Positions 1 to 14,100 of a stretch of DNA of 64,000 nucleotides are shown here, in pieces. The position numbers were made by a program, and so were the translations under genes. Under the pieces are notes generated by a model, which worked only from the letters and a program-made list of their open reading frames with translations, did not search any database and was not told the DNA's origin. Position 1 is the first letter of the stretch; each line of letters opens with the position of its first letter. The DNA is taken from positions 3,719,001 through 3,783,000 of the forward strand of contig OZ004584.1 of NCBI GenBank assembly GCA_963924555.1. The letters run 5' to 3'. This stretch comes from Crambe crambe (lineage: Eukaryota > Porifera > Demospongiae > Poecilosclerida > Crambeidae).

Positions 1-342
1 GAGCCGCGAGCAGCTTTTGGAGCAGTTCTCTTACAGCAGTCTCTAGCTCTCGCACAAAGCGATCGCGATTGACGATCTACCACATGTGTTGCGCAAAAAA
101 TGCGTGCAAAAATTTATGACAGTAAAAATTATGACGAATAAACTCTTTATACCAATGGTGAAATAGACAAAAAAATTTTCCCTGACTAAATTAACCCGCC
201 CTACGGTACTCAAAATGACTTGTATAATTTTATTTTGTCAGGTGAACTTGTAGAAATGCAGCTCTTTCCAGCATTACGATGCTAAAAAGCAGTGTTACTG
301 TGTTAATATATTATTGGTTGGTACCTACCTTTATACTTGTAG
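1..342. other. Upstream flank / intron before first visible formin exon
   Basis: No exon could be placed here. The first visible formin exon starts at 343 directly after a TAG acceptor and in phase 0, so the start codon and the first part of the GTPase-binding domain must lie either upstream of the window or in an exon here that I cannot recognise. A short open stretch follows a CAG at about 239-241, but it does not resemble formin sequence. Confidence 0.5.
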
Positions 343-604
343 GATGCTATGGATCTTCCCAATGATAAACGACAAGTAGTCATGAATAGTTCCGAGGAAA
401 AAAAGTGGCAACTAGTGAGAGACAATACACGTAGAATCCGTCAACATCCTCCGAAAGAATATCTCTTCAAATTACGGCAAGTGATTGAGTCCAGAAGTCG
501 CAGGAGAGCAGCAGACCAGACAACCATCCAAGCATTACAGGGACTGGAAATATCTCTGCGGACTAATAATATCAGGTTAGTTATTGCATCATTACCAAGT
601 TCTT

Positions 605-639
<35 letters not shown>

Positions 640-2147
640 CAAGCATAAACTATGCACTAATAACTCCCATACTGACTGTCACCATTGTTTATTACTATTG
701 TCTCGTATATAGTTGGGTAAAAGAGTTTCTGAATGATCACAATCATGGTCTAAGGCAGTTGGTATACTACATGAACTTCAGATATCAATTGGAAATAAAT
801 AGGTATTATTCAGGTATTACGATAAGCAAATTAAGCAAGCCCACAGATATAATTATGTTGATGGGGGAGCCATGTCACATATTATATGTACATATGCGTG
901 GACTGATATGAGCATGCACAGTTGGGGTCAAAGTTCAGTCACTCATGTGCACCGTGTCTTGTGAGCAGTAGCTTGATATTTGTCTTACTTAGAGTAAGTA
1001 GCATCTCTGTGAAATAGTACTACCTAATTTCTCATCCAAGTATGTACGTATTTCTTCTAAATAAGTATTACTATATTTTCAGTTGTATACATAATCATCA
1101 TTTTATGATCTTTTGTAGAGACTTAAATGTGCTGCATAAAGCACCGTTGACAAGAGCAAGGAGTGATGAGGGTGTGTTGAATCCCAAAGCCCCACGAACA
1201 CCACCTCTGTCACGTCATAATACTTCCCATAGTGCCCATGGAACTGCAGACATGACAGACATCCACTTATGTGTGCTTTGTCTCAAGGCCCTCATGAACA
1301 ATGCTGTGAGATTATGTAGTAGTAGGTGAAAGTGAGAGTTTCTGTAGTTTGAGTATTGCATACCGAGTGTTGTATAAACTTTTTTTGGTGGTTTTCTAGC
1401 ATGGATTTGCAGCAGTAATGAAAGATCCAGATGCTATAACATCTATGGCTTTGTCTATGTTTTATGGAACACATAGGTAGTGATAAATAATATTGAATAC
1501 TGAATTGCTAACATGATGTATGTTTTATTATAGAACCACCATTACAGTAATAGAGCTTTTGGCTGCAGTTTGTTTGGTAAAAGGTGGTCATGACAAAATA
1601 ATGGAAGCAGTGGATAACTTCAAAAAGGAAAACGGTGAAGCACATCGATTTGAGAAATTGCTGCAATTCTTCATGGATCCTAATGCAAGCCCTGAGTTTC
1701 AAGGAACTTGCATGAATTTCATCAATGTCATCGTTCACTCAGCAGAAGATACGAATTTTCGAATCCATCTGCAACATGAATTCACTATTTTAGGGCTAGA
1801 TGAGTTTATTGAGGTAATCAAATCTTGTTGCACAACTTACTGTATTTGCATGAGACTTAAGTTTGCATGTTTGTATGTTATCTGTATAGTCCATGAAAGG
1901 ATCACCCAATGCTTCTCCAATCCTGATTAGTCAAATTTCTGCATACCAACAAAATTATTTTCATGTGGCCAGCCTCATTGAAGATTCACAAACGAAAGCA
2001 GCTGCCCTCGCTACTGTGCAAGAAATGAAGAAAGAAATGCAAGAGGTAAGGTTTAAGATTTGGTACCACTTATATTCAATTAATTTCTCCATTCACAGCA
2101 ACAAGAAAATCACCAAGCTGCTGAATTTCAGTCTTTAAAAAGAATTG
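343..2147 (+). other. GBD/FH3 regulatory half of the formin (7 exons)
   Basis: Exons 1-7 encode the region that in FMNL proteins binds Rho-type GTPases and holds the protein autoinhibited through contact with the C-terminal DAD. Recognisable FMNL blocks are [70 protein letters not shown] and LGLDEFIE. The introns are short (52-316 bases); the first holds a GA-dinucleotide run at about 607-634. Confidence 0.9.
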
Positions 2148-5100
2148 GTAAGAGCTTTATTTGTATGCAACTCCTGTGCATCAGGTATGTTGGTACAATG
2201 TTTACATTTAGGGATGTAGGCTTGAATATCTCAGAATTTAAAAAAATATTATATGGTTCTGCAGCATAGTGGAGTGTATTATAGGTTAAAATAACAACAT
2301 GGGCATACTGTTTGGCACTTGCACTGATGATGTTATGGTAGCTCATGCATACACACTTTGAACTGACTTGTAATAGACAAGTTATTTTGAGGAAGAATAA
2401 GCATGTCCAGCATGACCTTCCCCATACTATCAATCTATAGAGGTACTGCTTGTGATATAATACTCTATTGTAGCTGATCTGGAAAAAAAGATTGCTGAAT
2501 TAAATAAAATGATGAAGGAAGCAGGGCTATTGGTACGATCGGTAAGAAACATTGTACCTAACAGAAAAGAGGAAGAATAAATCTGTATTTTTCATTAGGG
2601 ATCAACATTTTCTCCACCTCCACCGGAACAACCTGTTCCTCCCAGTGGAGCCCCACCTCCCCCTGCTCCTAGTGTTCCACCCCCTCCACCTCCATTTCCT
2701 GGTGGTCCTAGTGCCCCACCTCCTCCACCTCTAATTTCTGGTGGTCCTCCACCCCCACCTCCACTTCCTGGTGGTCCTGGTGCTCCTCCTCCTCCTCCAC
2801 CCTTGCCTGGTGCAGGGATGGTTATGGGGAGCAGCAAAATGGGTATGTATTTACCCTTGCAATATACATGTGCAGATGTGTTTATTATTGTTTAGGTGTA
2901 GGCCTTCATCCGAATAAACGTAAAGTAAAAACCAAATACCGACTCCCATTGCTCAATTGGGTTACTATCCCGGTTACCCAAATATCTGGAACTGTATTTG
3001 ATGATCTGGATGATGAAAGAGTCATGAGGGATGTTGATTTTACAGAATTTGAGGAGACCTTCAAGACCAAGGCCCAGGCAGGTATGCAGTTTACTAACTT
3101 TGCACTTGCCCTGGTATATTTGACCACTGATCGTTTTCTGGCCATTTCAAGAACATATCTTTACTTTTTTTTATTCAATTGGAACCACATACCAAGTAGA
3201 AAAATGATATTTTGTTTTGCCACGCAAGGGGCAGGGTTGTCAGAATTAGTTGATGCTAACTAAAGCCTAGGGAAGAGCAACAATGTACTGAAGGTAGCAT
3301 AGATAGCTTAGTTTGTTTACATATAAGCTGGAAACAACTCTCTGCTGTTGGATTCTCCATGGCTGACTAGCTAGCTTTAGTGCTATAATTATTTCTAAGT
3401 TCTAAACTCTGCTGGCCTATCTCAGCAATGGCTGAGAACTTGTGTATTGGGTATGGGTCGCAGATATTGTGTTAGTACGTGACTGTATAGGGGGAAAATG
3501 GTGTTTCGTTCTGCTGGCCTTACTAAACTATCAGTGTTTGCTGAGCATTGGCTGAGAAAGAGAAGATGTTATATAATTTTTGGCTCTTTTATGACAGTAG
3601 TAAGTACTGAGATGGGAAGAATTAAGCTCTAGTGTGCATGTAAGAGCAGAAACATTATTTAAATTATATTACATTACCTATTTAATTTATCTACTTGATA
3701 TGTATCTTTTTGGACACTTATCAAAAGATTACTGCCAGGAATGACAATAGTATCTATGATCCTGTACATGGTAAAAGCCTTCTTTGAAGTACACTGCATG
3801 TGTCCTTAAATGCTCGGTAGTTAGACATGCTATCACTACAAGTGCACTAGAAGTATGCATGTATGTACTTCCTGTTTACTGTTGATAATAGTATGTAGTT
3901 GCATGGTACTAGAGGGTGGCTTCTTTTGGGATTAGTTGTACAAGCCAGACATATATTCAGGGAGATTTCTTGACTTTTACTTGCTGTATGTATGTAACAT
4001 TATGGATCTACCACCTATGCTCAGTTCAATCACCAGATTGTCACCATAAGTAATATTGTATGTATCTTTATCTTAGCCAATTCTTGGTATGACCTCAAAC
4101 CTGGCAGAAATTTCAATGATTACCATTTTTTTATTAGGTAATCAGTCTAGTGATTCATCCAACAAATCTGAACCAGTCCCGAGAAAAAAGTCTCCTAAAG
4201 AGAGTTTGTTGGACCCCAATCGTTCTCAGAATGTGGCAATTGCAAAGAAAAAGCTTCCTATGTCTTGTTCAGAACTCAGTGTGGCAATTACTAAGTGAGT
4301 GTACATTGCCTTGCACCGAATTGTGTAATACATACCAGTATTAATCTATGTTGAGGTGGATAGTATATCATAACTAGTGAATCCTCATGCATTGTTGGGC
4401 GAGCGAGCAAAGCTCTCTAATTTTTTAAATTTTTTTACTCTGAGTGCCAAAGTAGAGATTGATTGGGGCGAGCATGAGCGAGCCCCACACTAGCGAGTCG
4501 GCCGAGAGATTTCTACTATATATATATATGTTTCGTACGTTCTAAGATCGTAGTTTTCACGTGCGACGACCATCTGGCCGGCAGCACGTGATTAACACAT
4601 GAATCATGATGCGCTTTATTTCAAGAATTGTTATTCATTATACCACTGACTAGCTAGCTATGGATAAAGCAGAAAAATTGAAGCGTAGAAGAGAAAGAGA
4701 GAGTTCAACATGCCTCCGAAACTGTTGAGAAGATGGAAGAATGTCTTAGAAAGCGAAGGATACAGGATTGAGCAAAGCGTGCTGCTCAAACAACTGAACA
4801 AAGACAGGCCAGTTTGGAAAGAGCAAGGGACTATCGAAGTTGAAGATTATCTTCAGAAACAACCGAGGTTAGGTTAGTTGGCATTAGAGCCTATCAAAGT
4901 AAAAGGTCATCTTCTGAGACAGCTGATGAGCAAGATTAGAGACTGTGCGAGAAAATCAGTGCCAAAGGTTATTATCTGAGACAGCTGATGAGAGGGAGGC
5001 CAGAAAATCAGCACCAAAGGTTATTAGCTGAGACAGCTGATGAGAGGGAGGCCAGAAAATCAGCACCTTAGCTGAGACAGCTGATAAGAGGGAGGCCAGG

Positions 5101-8100
5101 GTGGAAAGAGAGCCAATCAAAATCGAAGGTTGTCTTCTGAGGCAACTGATGATTGAGAGGCAAAACTGCAAAGGATGAGGGAGTACAGTGCTATGCACCA
5201 AAGACCTACTACCCATCAACAATCATCACAGACTCCCCTGTTCCACCAACCAGCTGGCACAGTTCTATCTCAACTACAGGTGAGGATTTATCTCAACATA
5301 GGATCAAAAGTTTCAGAGCATTAATGTTATGTTCATTTTTATAGGGTCTTACCCAGGTAAGAGGAAATGCTTGCCATCATGACTCTTCATCACCTACCTC
5401 AAGGACAGTACTGATACAGTGGCCATGTTGTCAACTTACCTCAGGACGTCTCATCATTTGCCAACAGCCTACCACGAAATCCCAATATGTAATGATTGGT
5501 CAAATCAGACTAGGTCAGTGGTGCTCGGTGCACTTCAGTGCAACAATGTCTATATTACTGCAACATCAGCATTGATGCTGACATCGTTGCTCAATTACCC
5601 AAAAGATGGCAACTTGTCAGGACTTTGTACTGTGACCCTAAACGACTCTCATGAAGAACAGAGTCCATTGCAACAAGAAGTGGATCCCTACAATGCTAAT
5701 CTATCAAGATCATTCATTCCCACTGCTCCACGAAGTATGGAGTCTGTCAGGCAATTGGTATATGAACATCAGAGCAATCAACCACCTCAGCCTACGCCGT
5801 GGCCAACTACTGGGATACCAATCAGTGAATTCACTATTGAAGGCTACATCACCTGTGCATTCCCAACCCCCAATCTGTTTGAAGTGTGCAAGATTCCCAT
5901 CAGAAGTAACACCTGTTTTCACCCTTACATTAACCTGCCTGGTTCTCTTGAGAAAGAAAATCACTTGATCACATAGCTAATTATTACAAAAACAAATGAA
6001 AAAAAGATGTAGGGCTCAGAACAACGGTAGGGGATCAATCTTTACTCTGTATATCCAGCAAACATTTCACTTTTGTATTGTAATTATGTGGCGTGCGCCA
6101 GCACTCTCATTATGCTCACCCCACAATGCTTGCATTTCCCTAGTATAATAATGGATCAACTCAAGTCAAGAAATTCATGGAGATAGCAGGTGCGACGCAG
6201 GGAACTGTACGTACCATCAGGCAGTGTGGGACCCTTGTATGAATGCAGTTTTCATGTAGCAAGTGGCAGGCAACCGTGTTGCATAGAAAGCTTACCACAA
6301 AAGCACTTTAGTGCTTGACATTATGCACGTGCAGGGCACTACTAATTAATACACAACGTCATATATCTACATAAAAATTAATCATGTTGATGTAACGTGT
6401 ATGCACATGCGTGCTAGCTTTTGACATACCAAATAAATATACATATATCGCGAATCTCAATTTGCATCACAACTGTGTGGCTCACTCGCTTGCCGATAAT
6501 TATTGTATAGTGATGTGAATGTGAAACATTTCTGGATACATACTACTTAAATTACAAAAGCCGTCATTACAGTGCTTGTCCAGCTAACATGACATGAAAA
6601 ATTAGTATACTGGCTATTATATAAAGCAGCAATTTCTTCTTGTGATCAGAAATCTTCTGTCAACGAAGTAGTAGGCCATTATAGCTACTACAAGGCTGTA
6701 GGATGAAGTCTAATATGGGCACACACTCTAGTGACTGCACCTGGATTCGACTTCATCCTTGCATAATTTATCATCTATTTAGCCCTTTATCCAACTTTTT
6801 TTGATCATTAACTACATAAATGAATTTTTTTTCAAGTGGAACCGGATACTAAGTAGAAAAATGATATGCCATTTTAGAATCATGCTGCGCAAGGGGTGGG
6901 TTTACAATAGAGTTAGACAAGAAGCTAGGTCATGCTATGAAGCGCCAACTGAAGCCTAGGGAAGAGCAACAAGGTACTGAAGGTAGCATAAGTAGCATAG
7001 TTCTTTTATATTTGCAAGCGTATAAGCTGGAAAGCCTACCTTAGTTTTTGGTGATTTTTCACACGACTCTGTTAGATTCTCCATGCACGAAGCTGACTAG
7101 CTAGCTTTAGTGCTACATTTGAAGCTTTCTAAGCTCTATCTAGCCTCACTGAACTATCTCTGCAGCAACTCATGAAAAGTAACTCTCAGAAATGAGCTGC
7201 ACATGCATCAATGAGGAACAGGTGAAGCATCGTCAACATGCAAGACAGTCATATATTTCTTATACGGATGTGCAGTCCAAAACGAAGAAGAGTTGGAGGC
7301 TATAAGTTGTAGCATGAAAAAGGACAAAGGTTGGTGTTGGCAGTAGAGTACTTAGGAAGATATGCGTTTTGATTACATTACGTAATTTTTTTTTCTACTT
7401 GTAATGAGGAAAACCACATACCAATTAGAAAAATGATATTTGATCATGTCATGGAGGGGGCAGGGTTTCCAACTAGAAAGAAGATAATGAAGTGCCAACT
7501 AAAAGCCTAGGGAAGAGCAACAAGGTACCGATGTTGAAGGTAGCATAGATAGCTTAGTTTATATTTGCAAGTGTATAAGCTGGAAATCTTACCTTAGTAT
7601 TTTGGTGATTCACCACACATTGCTTAGATTCTAACACATAAACAAATTTTAAAATCACCCCAACAAGAAACAATCTTTTAAAAGTGATGGAAGGTACCTT
7701 CTAGCTCCCACACATCGGACAGTGCAAGCATTTCCACTTGCATCTATTTCAGAAAATTAGGGAAACACGGAAAATAGCAAGTTTTGACTGCCAGGATAGG
7801 GCATGCAGCTAAAGTTTTTTTCAAGGGGAACCACATACCAAGTAGAAAAAAATGGGATTAATACTTAGTCATGTAAGGGGTGGGGTTTCAAACAAGCATG
7901 AGAGAAGCTAGTTTCTTGCTACAAAGTGCCAACTAAAGCCTAGAGAAGAGCAGCAAGGTACTGAAGGTAATGTAGGTAGCTTAGTTCATATCATATTTCC
8001 AAGCATATAAGCTGGAAAGCCTACCATAGTTTTTTGGTGATTTTATGAACTCTCTGCTGTTGGATTCTCCATGCATGAAGCTTTCATGGTTGACTATCTG

Positions 8101-11100
8101 GCTTTAGAAGCCTTCTACTTTAGTCTAAGCTAATAGTAGCTCTAAACTGACAAAAGGGGAAAAAAAGTAGGGATGGCTGTGTGTGGTTCAAAAAATTCAG
8201 TAACAATAGAGTGAACTTCAGTCAAGTAACACCTTACCCATTACCAATATTACCAAACTATGAGCTAACTATTCCTACTTAATTCCCATGACAGGCCAAG
8301 ATGAGATATAAAGGGGAGTGAAGTAGCTCGGTAATATTAAGGGGTTACTTGACTGAAGTTCACTCCTTGTCGCTGAACTTTTTTGAACCAGAATAAATTT
8401 TTTTCCCCCTTTATTTGTTCATCATCTTTTTTGATGTAATGCTTTTTTTATAGGCTACTGGATGCTGTGATCCTGCTATCCAAGTTAAAGTTCATGTATT
8501 GTAGCTATGTAGTTCATTGGAGGTTTCATCATAATATTGTATGAGCCGAAATGAATCTGATGGAGCTCGTATCTATACAGTTTATAATGATAAGATTGCC
8601 ATTGACCTAATTTTGTATAATTTTTTAGGGCCTTTACTGGTGTTATGCTTGTATCTGCATCTAGGCTTGATTCATAACCAGGGTGTACGCTCTGAGCATC
8701 GAGAGAACAACATCAAGAGAGAAAGCTAATGACAGGTTCGCTAGTCGGTTGTGAGGTCAAGGTCCAAGAATCACAAGTGTGTAAAAAGCCTGCTACGTTG
8801 TAGATTGAAAGCTAGGAAGTTGGAAAATGATGTGCTATTTTTGAACATGTTGAGTTAAAGGTAAAGGATTATAGTGCAGTGAATTTTGAGTAGTGTGGTA
8901 TAAAAATTATAGCATTTGAACGAGCCATTTCTGAAATAAGTTGTTTGATGATGATGAACAACCAGAGTCAGAGCTAGAGAGAAGCCAAAAAAAAAACAGC
9001 TAGGTTTGGAGCTAAAGAGATGCTATGAAGCACCAACTAAAGCCTAGGGAAGAGCAACAGGGTACTGAAGGTAGTAGCATTATTTGAATTTGCAAGTGTA
9101 TTATCCTACGCTAGAAGCTTACCTTAGTTTTGGTGATCACATGACTCTCTGCTGTTGGATTCACCATGCACAAAGCTAACTAGCTAGCTTGTAGTAGTAT
9201 ATTTAAAGCCTCTCTAAACTCTGCTGGCCTCTGGCATAAAAAAGAAAAAAAATAACTTGAGTGTGATACCAACACTGCCCAGAAAGGAAAGAAGTTGCAT
9301 CTATTATCAGATAGTACGATAGTACTCTCTAAGTAGGGATGGCACGGATGTATGCGGATGCTCCATTGGAGTAGTACTTAATATTTTCTTTCATAACTCT
9401 AGAATACTTACCTCCTACAGTCAGCAACTCCTAACTTGACACCTTCAATGTGCTAGGACTCCAGTATGAAGAGCAGAGAACAAACAAAGCAGTAACCTTT
9501 AACTCAACATGTTCAAAAATAGTACATCAACTTGTTAGCTTTCAACCTACAACGAGGCAGACATTTTTATGCCCCGCCCCATACATGTGATTCTTGGACC
9601 TTGACCTCACAACTGGACTACTTGTTTGTCTCATGATGCTCAGAGCGTAGTCTGGTTATGAAGCAACAGTATATCGCCTTAATTATGTACAAAATTAAGT
9701 CAATGGCAATCTTATTATGAATTATAAATCTCCAATGAACTACATAGCTACAATACGCGAACTTTAACTTTTGATAGCAGGATCACAGCATCCAGTTGCC
9801 TATAATAAAACTACGTTACATCAAAAAAGGTGGTGAACAATTAAAGGGAAAAATATTTATTCTAAATAAAAAAGAGAAGTAGGGATGGCTCAAAAAAGTT
9901 CAGCAACAAGAGGGTAAACTTCAGTCAAGTAACCCCTTACCCATCACCAACTACGAGGTAACTATTCCTACTTCACTCCCTTTATATCTCATCATGGGAG
10001 TGAAGTAGAAATAGTTACTTCGTAGTTGGTGATGGGTAAGGGGTTACTTGACTGAAGTTCACCCACTTGTTGCTGAGCTTTTTTGAACTGCACACAGCCA
10101 TCCCTACTTCTCTTTTTTTATTTAGAATAAATATTTTTTCATTTACTTTGTAATTGATCATACTATCCAGGCAAGGTTTGATCAAAGTTTGCTTTATAAA
10201 GATAACCTACTTCATATGAATATGATGATGTGTTTCAACTATATTATGCTATTGACCATGCAAGTGTTACATAATTTACCAATTGAATATGTACTTAAGT
10301 CACCAGCTTACTAAAATAAAAATAAAAACAACATAATATTCCTTTTTGATGGTTGATAAAGTAGATGGAGATCCCCAGAGATCTCAGCTTCACAAGTGGC
10401 ATGCCTTAGCAAAATTTAGCATGATAGAATGAACAACAGCTCAAATACTTTTTTCCAGTTGGAAAAAAAAAAGAAAGAATTGGCTACAACCCTAGGCATG
10501 GCTTGTTCCAACTTAGGTGGTGCAGTTGACAGCTACAGAGTGTGTCTACTTCCTTATTGTCAAGCACTGCAGTGATTGATTTAACAGTATACTTTCCACA
10601 AAGCACATGCATTTCATATCGATGGCTCAACATCTTCTACTTCCAATGTAACATCTGGCGTGCCTCAAGGTTCGATACTAGGTCCCCTTCTCTTTATAGT
10701 CACCATGGACTCAATCACTAACATCAAATTTTCTGCCCGAGCAGCTTTAACCTTGTATGCTGACGACATATGTTATCATAAGGAGGTGTGTACTGATGAT
10801 GACTGCCTTGACATTCAGTCAGATATCAATGCCATCAAAGATTGGACTGAAACTCAAGGCCTGAGACTGAATGCCACCAAAACTAAAGCAATGCTGGTGA
10901 CAAGGAAGAAAAAGCCACTTGTCCTAAAATTAGACCTTGGAAAGAAGGCTATTGAGACTGTGTCCTCCATCAAGTACCTAGGAATCATCCTTTCCAACGA
11001 TCTCTCCTGGTCTGCACACATCAATGCAACCTGCTGTCAAGCAAAACGCATCATTGGCTTCTTATATCGGCACTTTCACCTAGCAGACTCCAATTGCCTT

Positions 11101-14100
11101 ACCCACCTCTACTATGCTATAGTAGTCCCAATCCTAGACTACGGTGCCAGTATCTGGGATCCACATCATGCCACTTACATCAGCAAACTGGAGCGGATAC
11201 AGGAGCTTGCTGCCAAAGTTGCTACCAGAAGATGGATGGATGATGGCCCCAGCCTTGTAAAACAGCTCACATGGCCATCATTGAAAATGAGGCGACAATA
11301 TTTGAAGCTCTGCCTATGCAGGCGAATTCTCCATGGTGGGTCACTAATACCACCAAGCGTTTTCACACCCCACCCTTCATCCACAGTTTGTCATGTTAAC
11401 TCTTCGCCAATATTTCTTCCCAGAGTGAGAACAGATTACCATCGTGGCTCCTACTTTATAAGTATCATCCCCCTCTGGAACAATGTCCCAGATGAAATCA
11501 CGAGCCTAACATCTCACCTGACTTTTAAGAAACACTTGAAACTACAACTCTTTAAATGCTGACTACAATAGTGTTGCGTTTGTTTCTTTTTATTTTGTTT
11601 GTTTGTTTTGTTTTGTTTGACTCATTTATGTTTTTATTTAGGCAGCCTTAGTATTAGCCAGTGGCTAGTTGGTTCACCTTGTGTCCATTTTGACACTAAA
11701 GTTATAAAGAAAAAAAAATCCATATATTGTTGAATTTAGAGAATGACTATCCCTATATAGTACTGAAAGTGATGCATGTGGTAAAATTCATACAACACAC
11801 TGTTGGATATTTATTAGTGGTTTGATATTCTCTATGCAGCATGGATCTAAGGAGTTTACCATTAGACACAGTTGAAATTATTGACAAGATAACACCAAAT
11901 GAGGATGAAATCAAGAAATTTAGCCAGTTTACCAAGGAGAAAAAAAATCCTTCCTCTCTTTCTGAAAATGACCGATTCCTGTATGATGTATGTAATATTA
12001 TGTGTATGCAAAAGTGTATCGTATTATGATTACTGTTTTGCTGTGCAGTTGAATCAAGTGGACAAGTTGAAAATTCGCTTACATATTATGATGTTTATGG
12101 GTAACTTTGAAGATGACTTTGGACTTTTGTCACCTGTAAGTTTTATGTTCGACACACTAAATTGTCATTGGATATTGTAAGTAGGAAATAACTTGGACCC
12201 CTGCTGAGCAAACGGCTATGTGTTTATAGGAAAAGTGATAATAGCAGGCACCAAAGACATGGAAGGAATTTCTCTGTTTTTTGAGGCTTACTCTTTCAAT
12301 TTTGTGCCTGATATCATATAGCTACAACTTTATAAGTGAACAGTCACTAATAGTGTTTACTGATAATACGAGGAGTAGTCTTCTGATCTGAGTGAAAATT
12401 CAATGGGCATGCACAGTGACAAAGCATTACAGTTCAATTGGGATCAAAAGGTTTATTACTCTGTGGGTTCTTTTGCCAGCAGAGACACTTCTGTTAATGT
12501 CGGTTGTCTTGGATACTGTATGCAGAGCCCTTCCAGGAGTTTGTAGCTTGTGCTTGTATTGCATGGAGCATATGAAAATATTTAGTACATATATCACTGC
12601 TTCTTCTGAGCTGGCTTGGTTTTTACTCTTGATTGCTGCTACATAATAAATATTATATACTCGTACTCGGGATTCTAAATGGAGACTTACACCCTAGGCA
12701 TTGGAATGTTGTACATTTCTTAGTATATTTTTTCTAATAATAGCAAGTGGATGCAGTCATTGCAGCTTCTAAATCTGTGGTTGCTTCAAAACATCTAAAG
12801 AAAGTTTTGGAAATAATATTGGCTTTTGGAAATTATATGAATAGTGGCAAGAGAGGAGGAGCTTATGGATTCAAGCTGCAATCTTTAGATATTGTGAGTG
12901 TAATTATCCATGTGTAGGTTAAGATAATCCTGAAAGGGTTAAGCAATAACTTTTGAGTAATAAAATGCTTTATGGGTAATCAAGTGTAGAACCTTTCCTC
13001 TGTGTGTACTCCTGGCAAGCATCTGTTCACAGACATGTCATAAATCAATACAGAATGTATTAATGGATAAACAATTGCATACTTAACAGATTTTTGACTT
13101 GAATGAAATCTAGGGACTGATGGGCCCAGAGCTTGAGAAGACCCTTGTGGCCGCACATAGTAACCAAGGCATGTGCTAGTACAAGCACTAATTAACCACT
13201 AACACTACCACGCTAAAATAATAGATAGTAAACACAATAGCAGATGCTGCTTTGGCACATTATAGCATGAACTATGCATGGGAATGAGCCAATATTTACA
13301 TGGCAACTACTTGATAGGTCTAAAAAGTTACATTTTGCTTTAGTTTATAGCTAATACAGAATGTGCAGGACACTAGATCCTAAATAAATTATGAATTGAC
13401 AAAAACTAAATGTAATTTTTATGGAAATATGCTGTATACCAAAAATCAGCCATTAATTCCAAGTGGTCATTGAGATGCAACGCAGTTTACCTTGAGAATA
13501 AAATCGGTCATAACATCAGTCATTATGATTGGTCCTCCTACCTTCTTTGTGTATGTAGTACTATTCTGATACTTAATAACTTGGTGCAAGTTAGAAATTT
13601 CTATAATGAATAGTAAATTTTCCTTAGCAACTCTGCATGGGTGTAGTGTGCTGCCACCCTTAATTAAGTTTGTACAATATAAGCCTCAGAGAAATTTTTG
13701 CAGCTACATATATTTTCTTTCAGTTTATGGATACTAGGGCTCCGTCTGATAGGAGCATTACTCTCATGCATTATGTGACCAAGGTGATAAGAGAGCAGTA
13801 TCCTGCTGCTCTTGATTTCATTCATGAGCTGAACTACGTAAAGAAAGCAGCAGCAGGTGACTTGAAGATTCCAATTTGTAATAGTACAGTATGACTTTTA
13901 ATATGCTCTTCATATATATAGTCTCTTTGGATTTGCTGTCAGCGGATATCAAATATTTAGCAAAAGGAATGAAAGAAGCTACTGGAGAACTTGTTCATAA
14001 CACAGAAAATGAAAGTTTGAAAACATTCTGCCTTGAAGCTGACCCAAGAGTCACAAAACTTCAAGAAGATTTTGAAACAGCTAAGGTTCTGATTCAACTA

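Larger units (their letters stand above)
8161..10141. repeat. Giant inverted repeat: F2 MITE plus flank on both sides
   Basis: The left arm 8161-8890 (F2 palindrome followed by about 480 bases of unique-looking sequence) is repeated in inverse order at 9480-10141. Matching anchors are GATGCTGTGATCCTGCTATC (8462-8481) against its complement near 9775-9795, GTAGTTCATTGGAG, and AAGGTCAAGGTCCAAGAATC-type sequence near 8757 against 9590. The centre (8891-9479) holds an R1 repeat copy and a different terminal sequence (AGTAGGGATGGCACGG). Confidence 0.8.
4295..11839 (+). other. Giant formin intron filled with mobile elements
   Basis: The donor at 4295 (GTGAGT) and acceptor ending at 11839 (TATGCAG) join an AA| end to a |C start, restoring codon AAC and the frame. 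The intron is 7.5 kb, while the other formin introns are mostly 50-1,060 bases. It contains a Helitron remnant, four R1 repeat copies, two palindromic foldback elements joined by an inverted duplication, and a 5'-truncated LINE. The piece 10142-10616 shows nothing recognisable. Confidence 0.85.

Noticed and set aside
1508..1738. Minus-strand open frame over formin exon 5
   Set aside because: Antisense shadow of a confidently assigned exon, with no conserved content.
2595..2837. Minus-strand Gly-rich open frame
   Set aside because: It is the exact shadow of the formin FH1 proline-rich exon; proline codons read in reverse give Gly.
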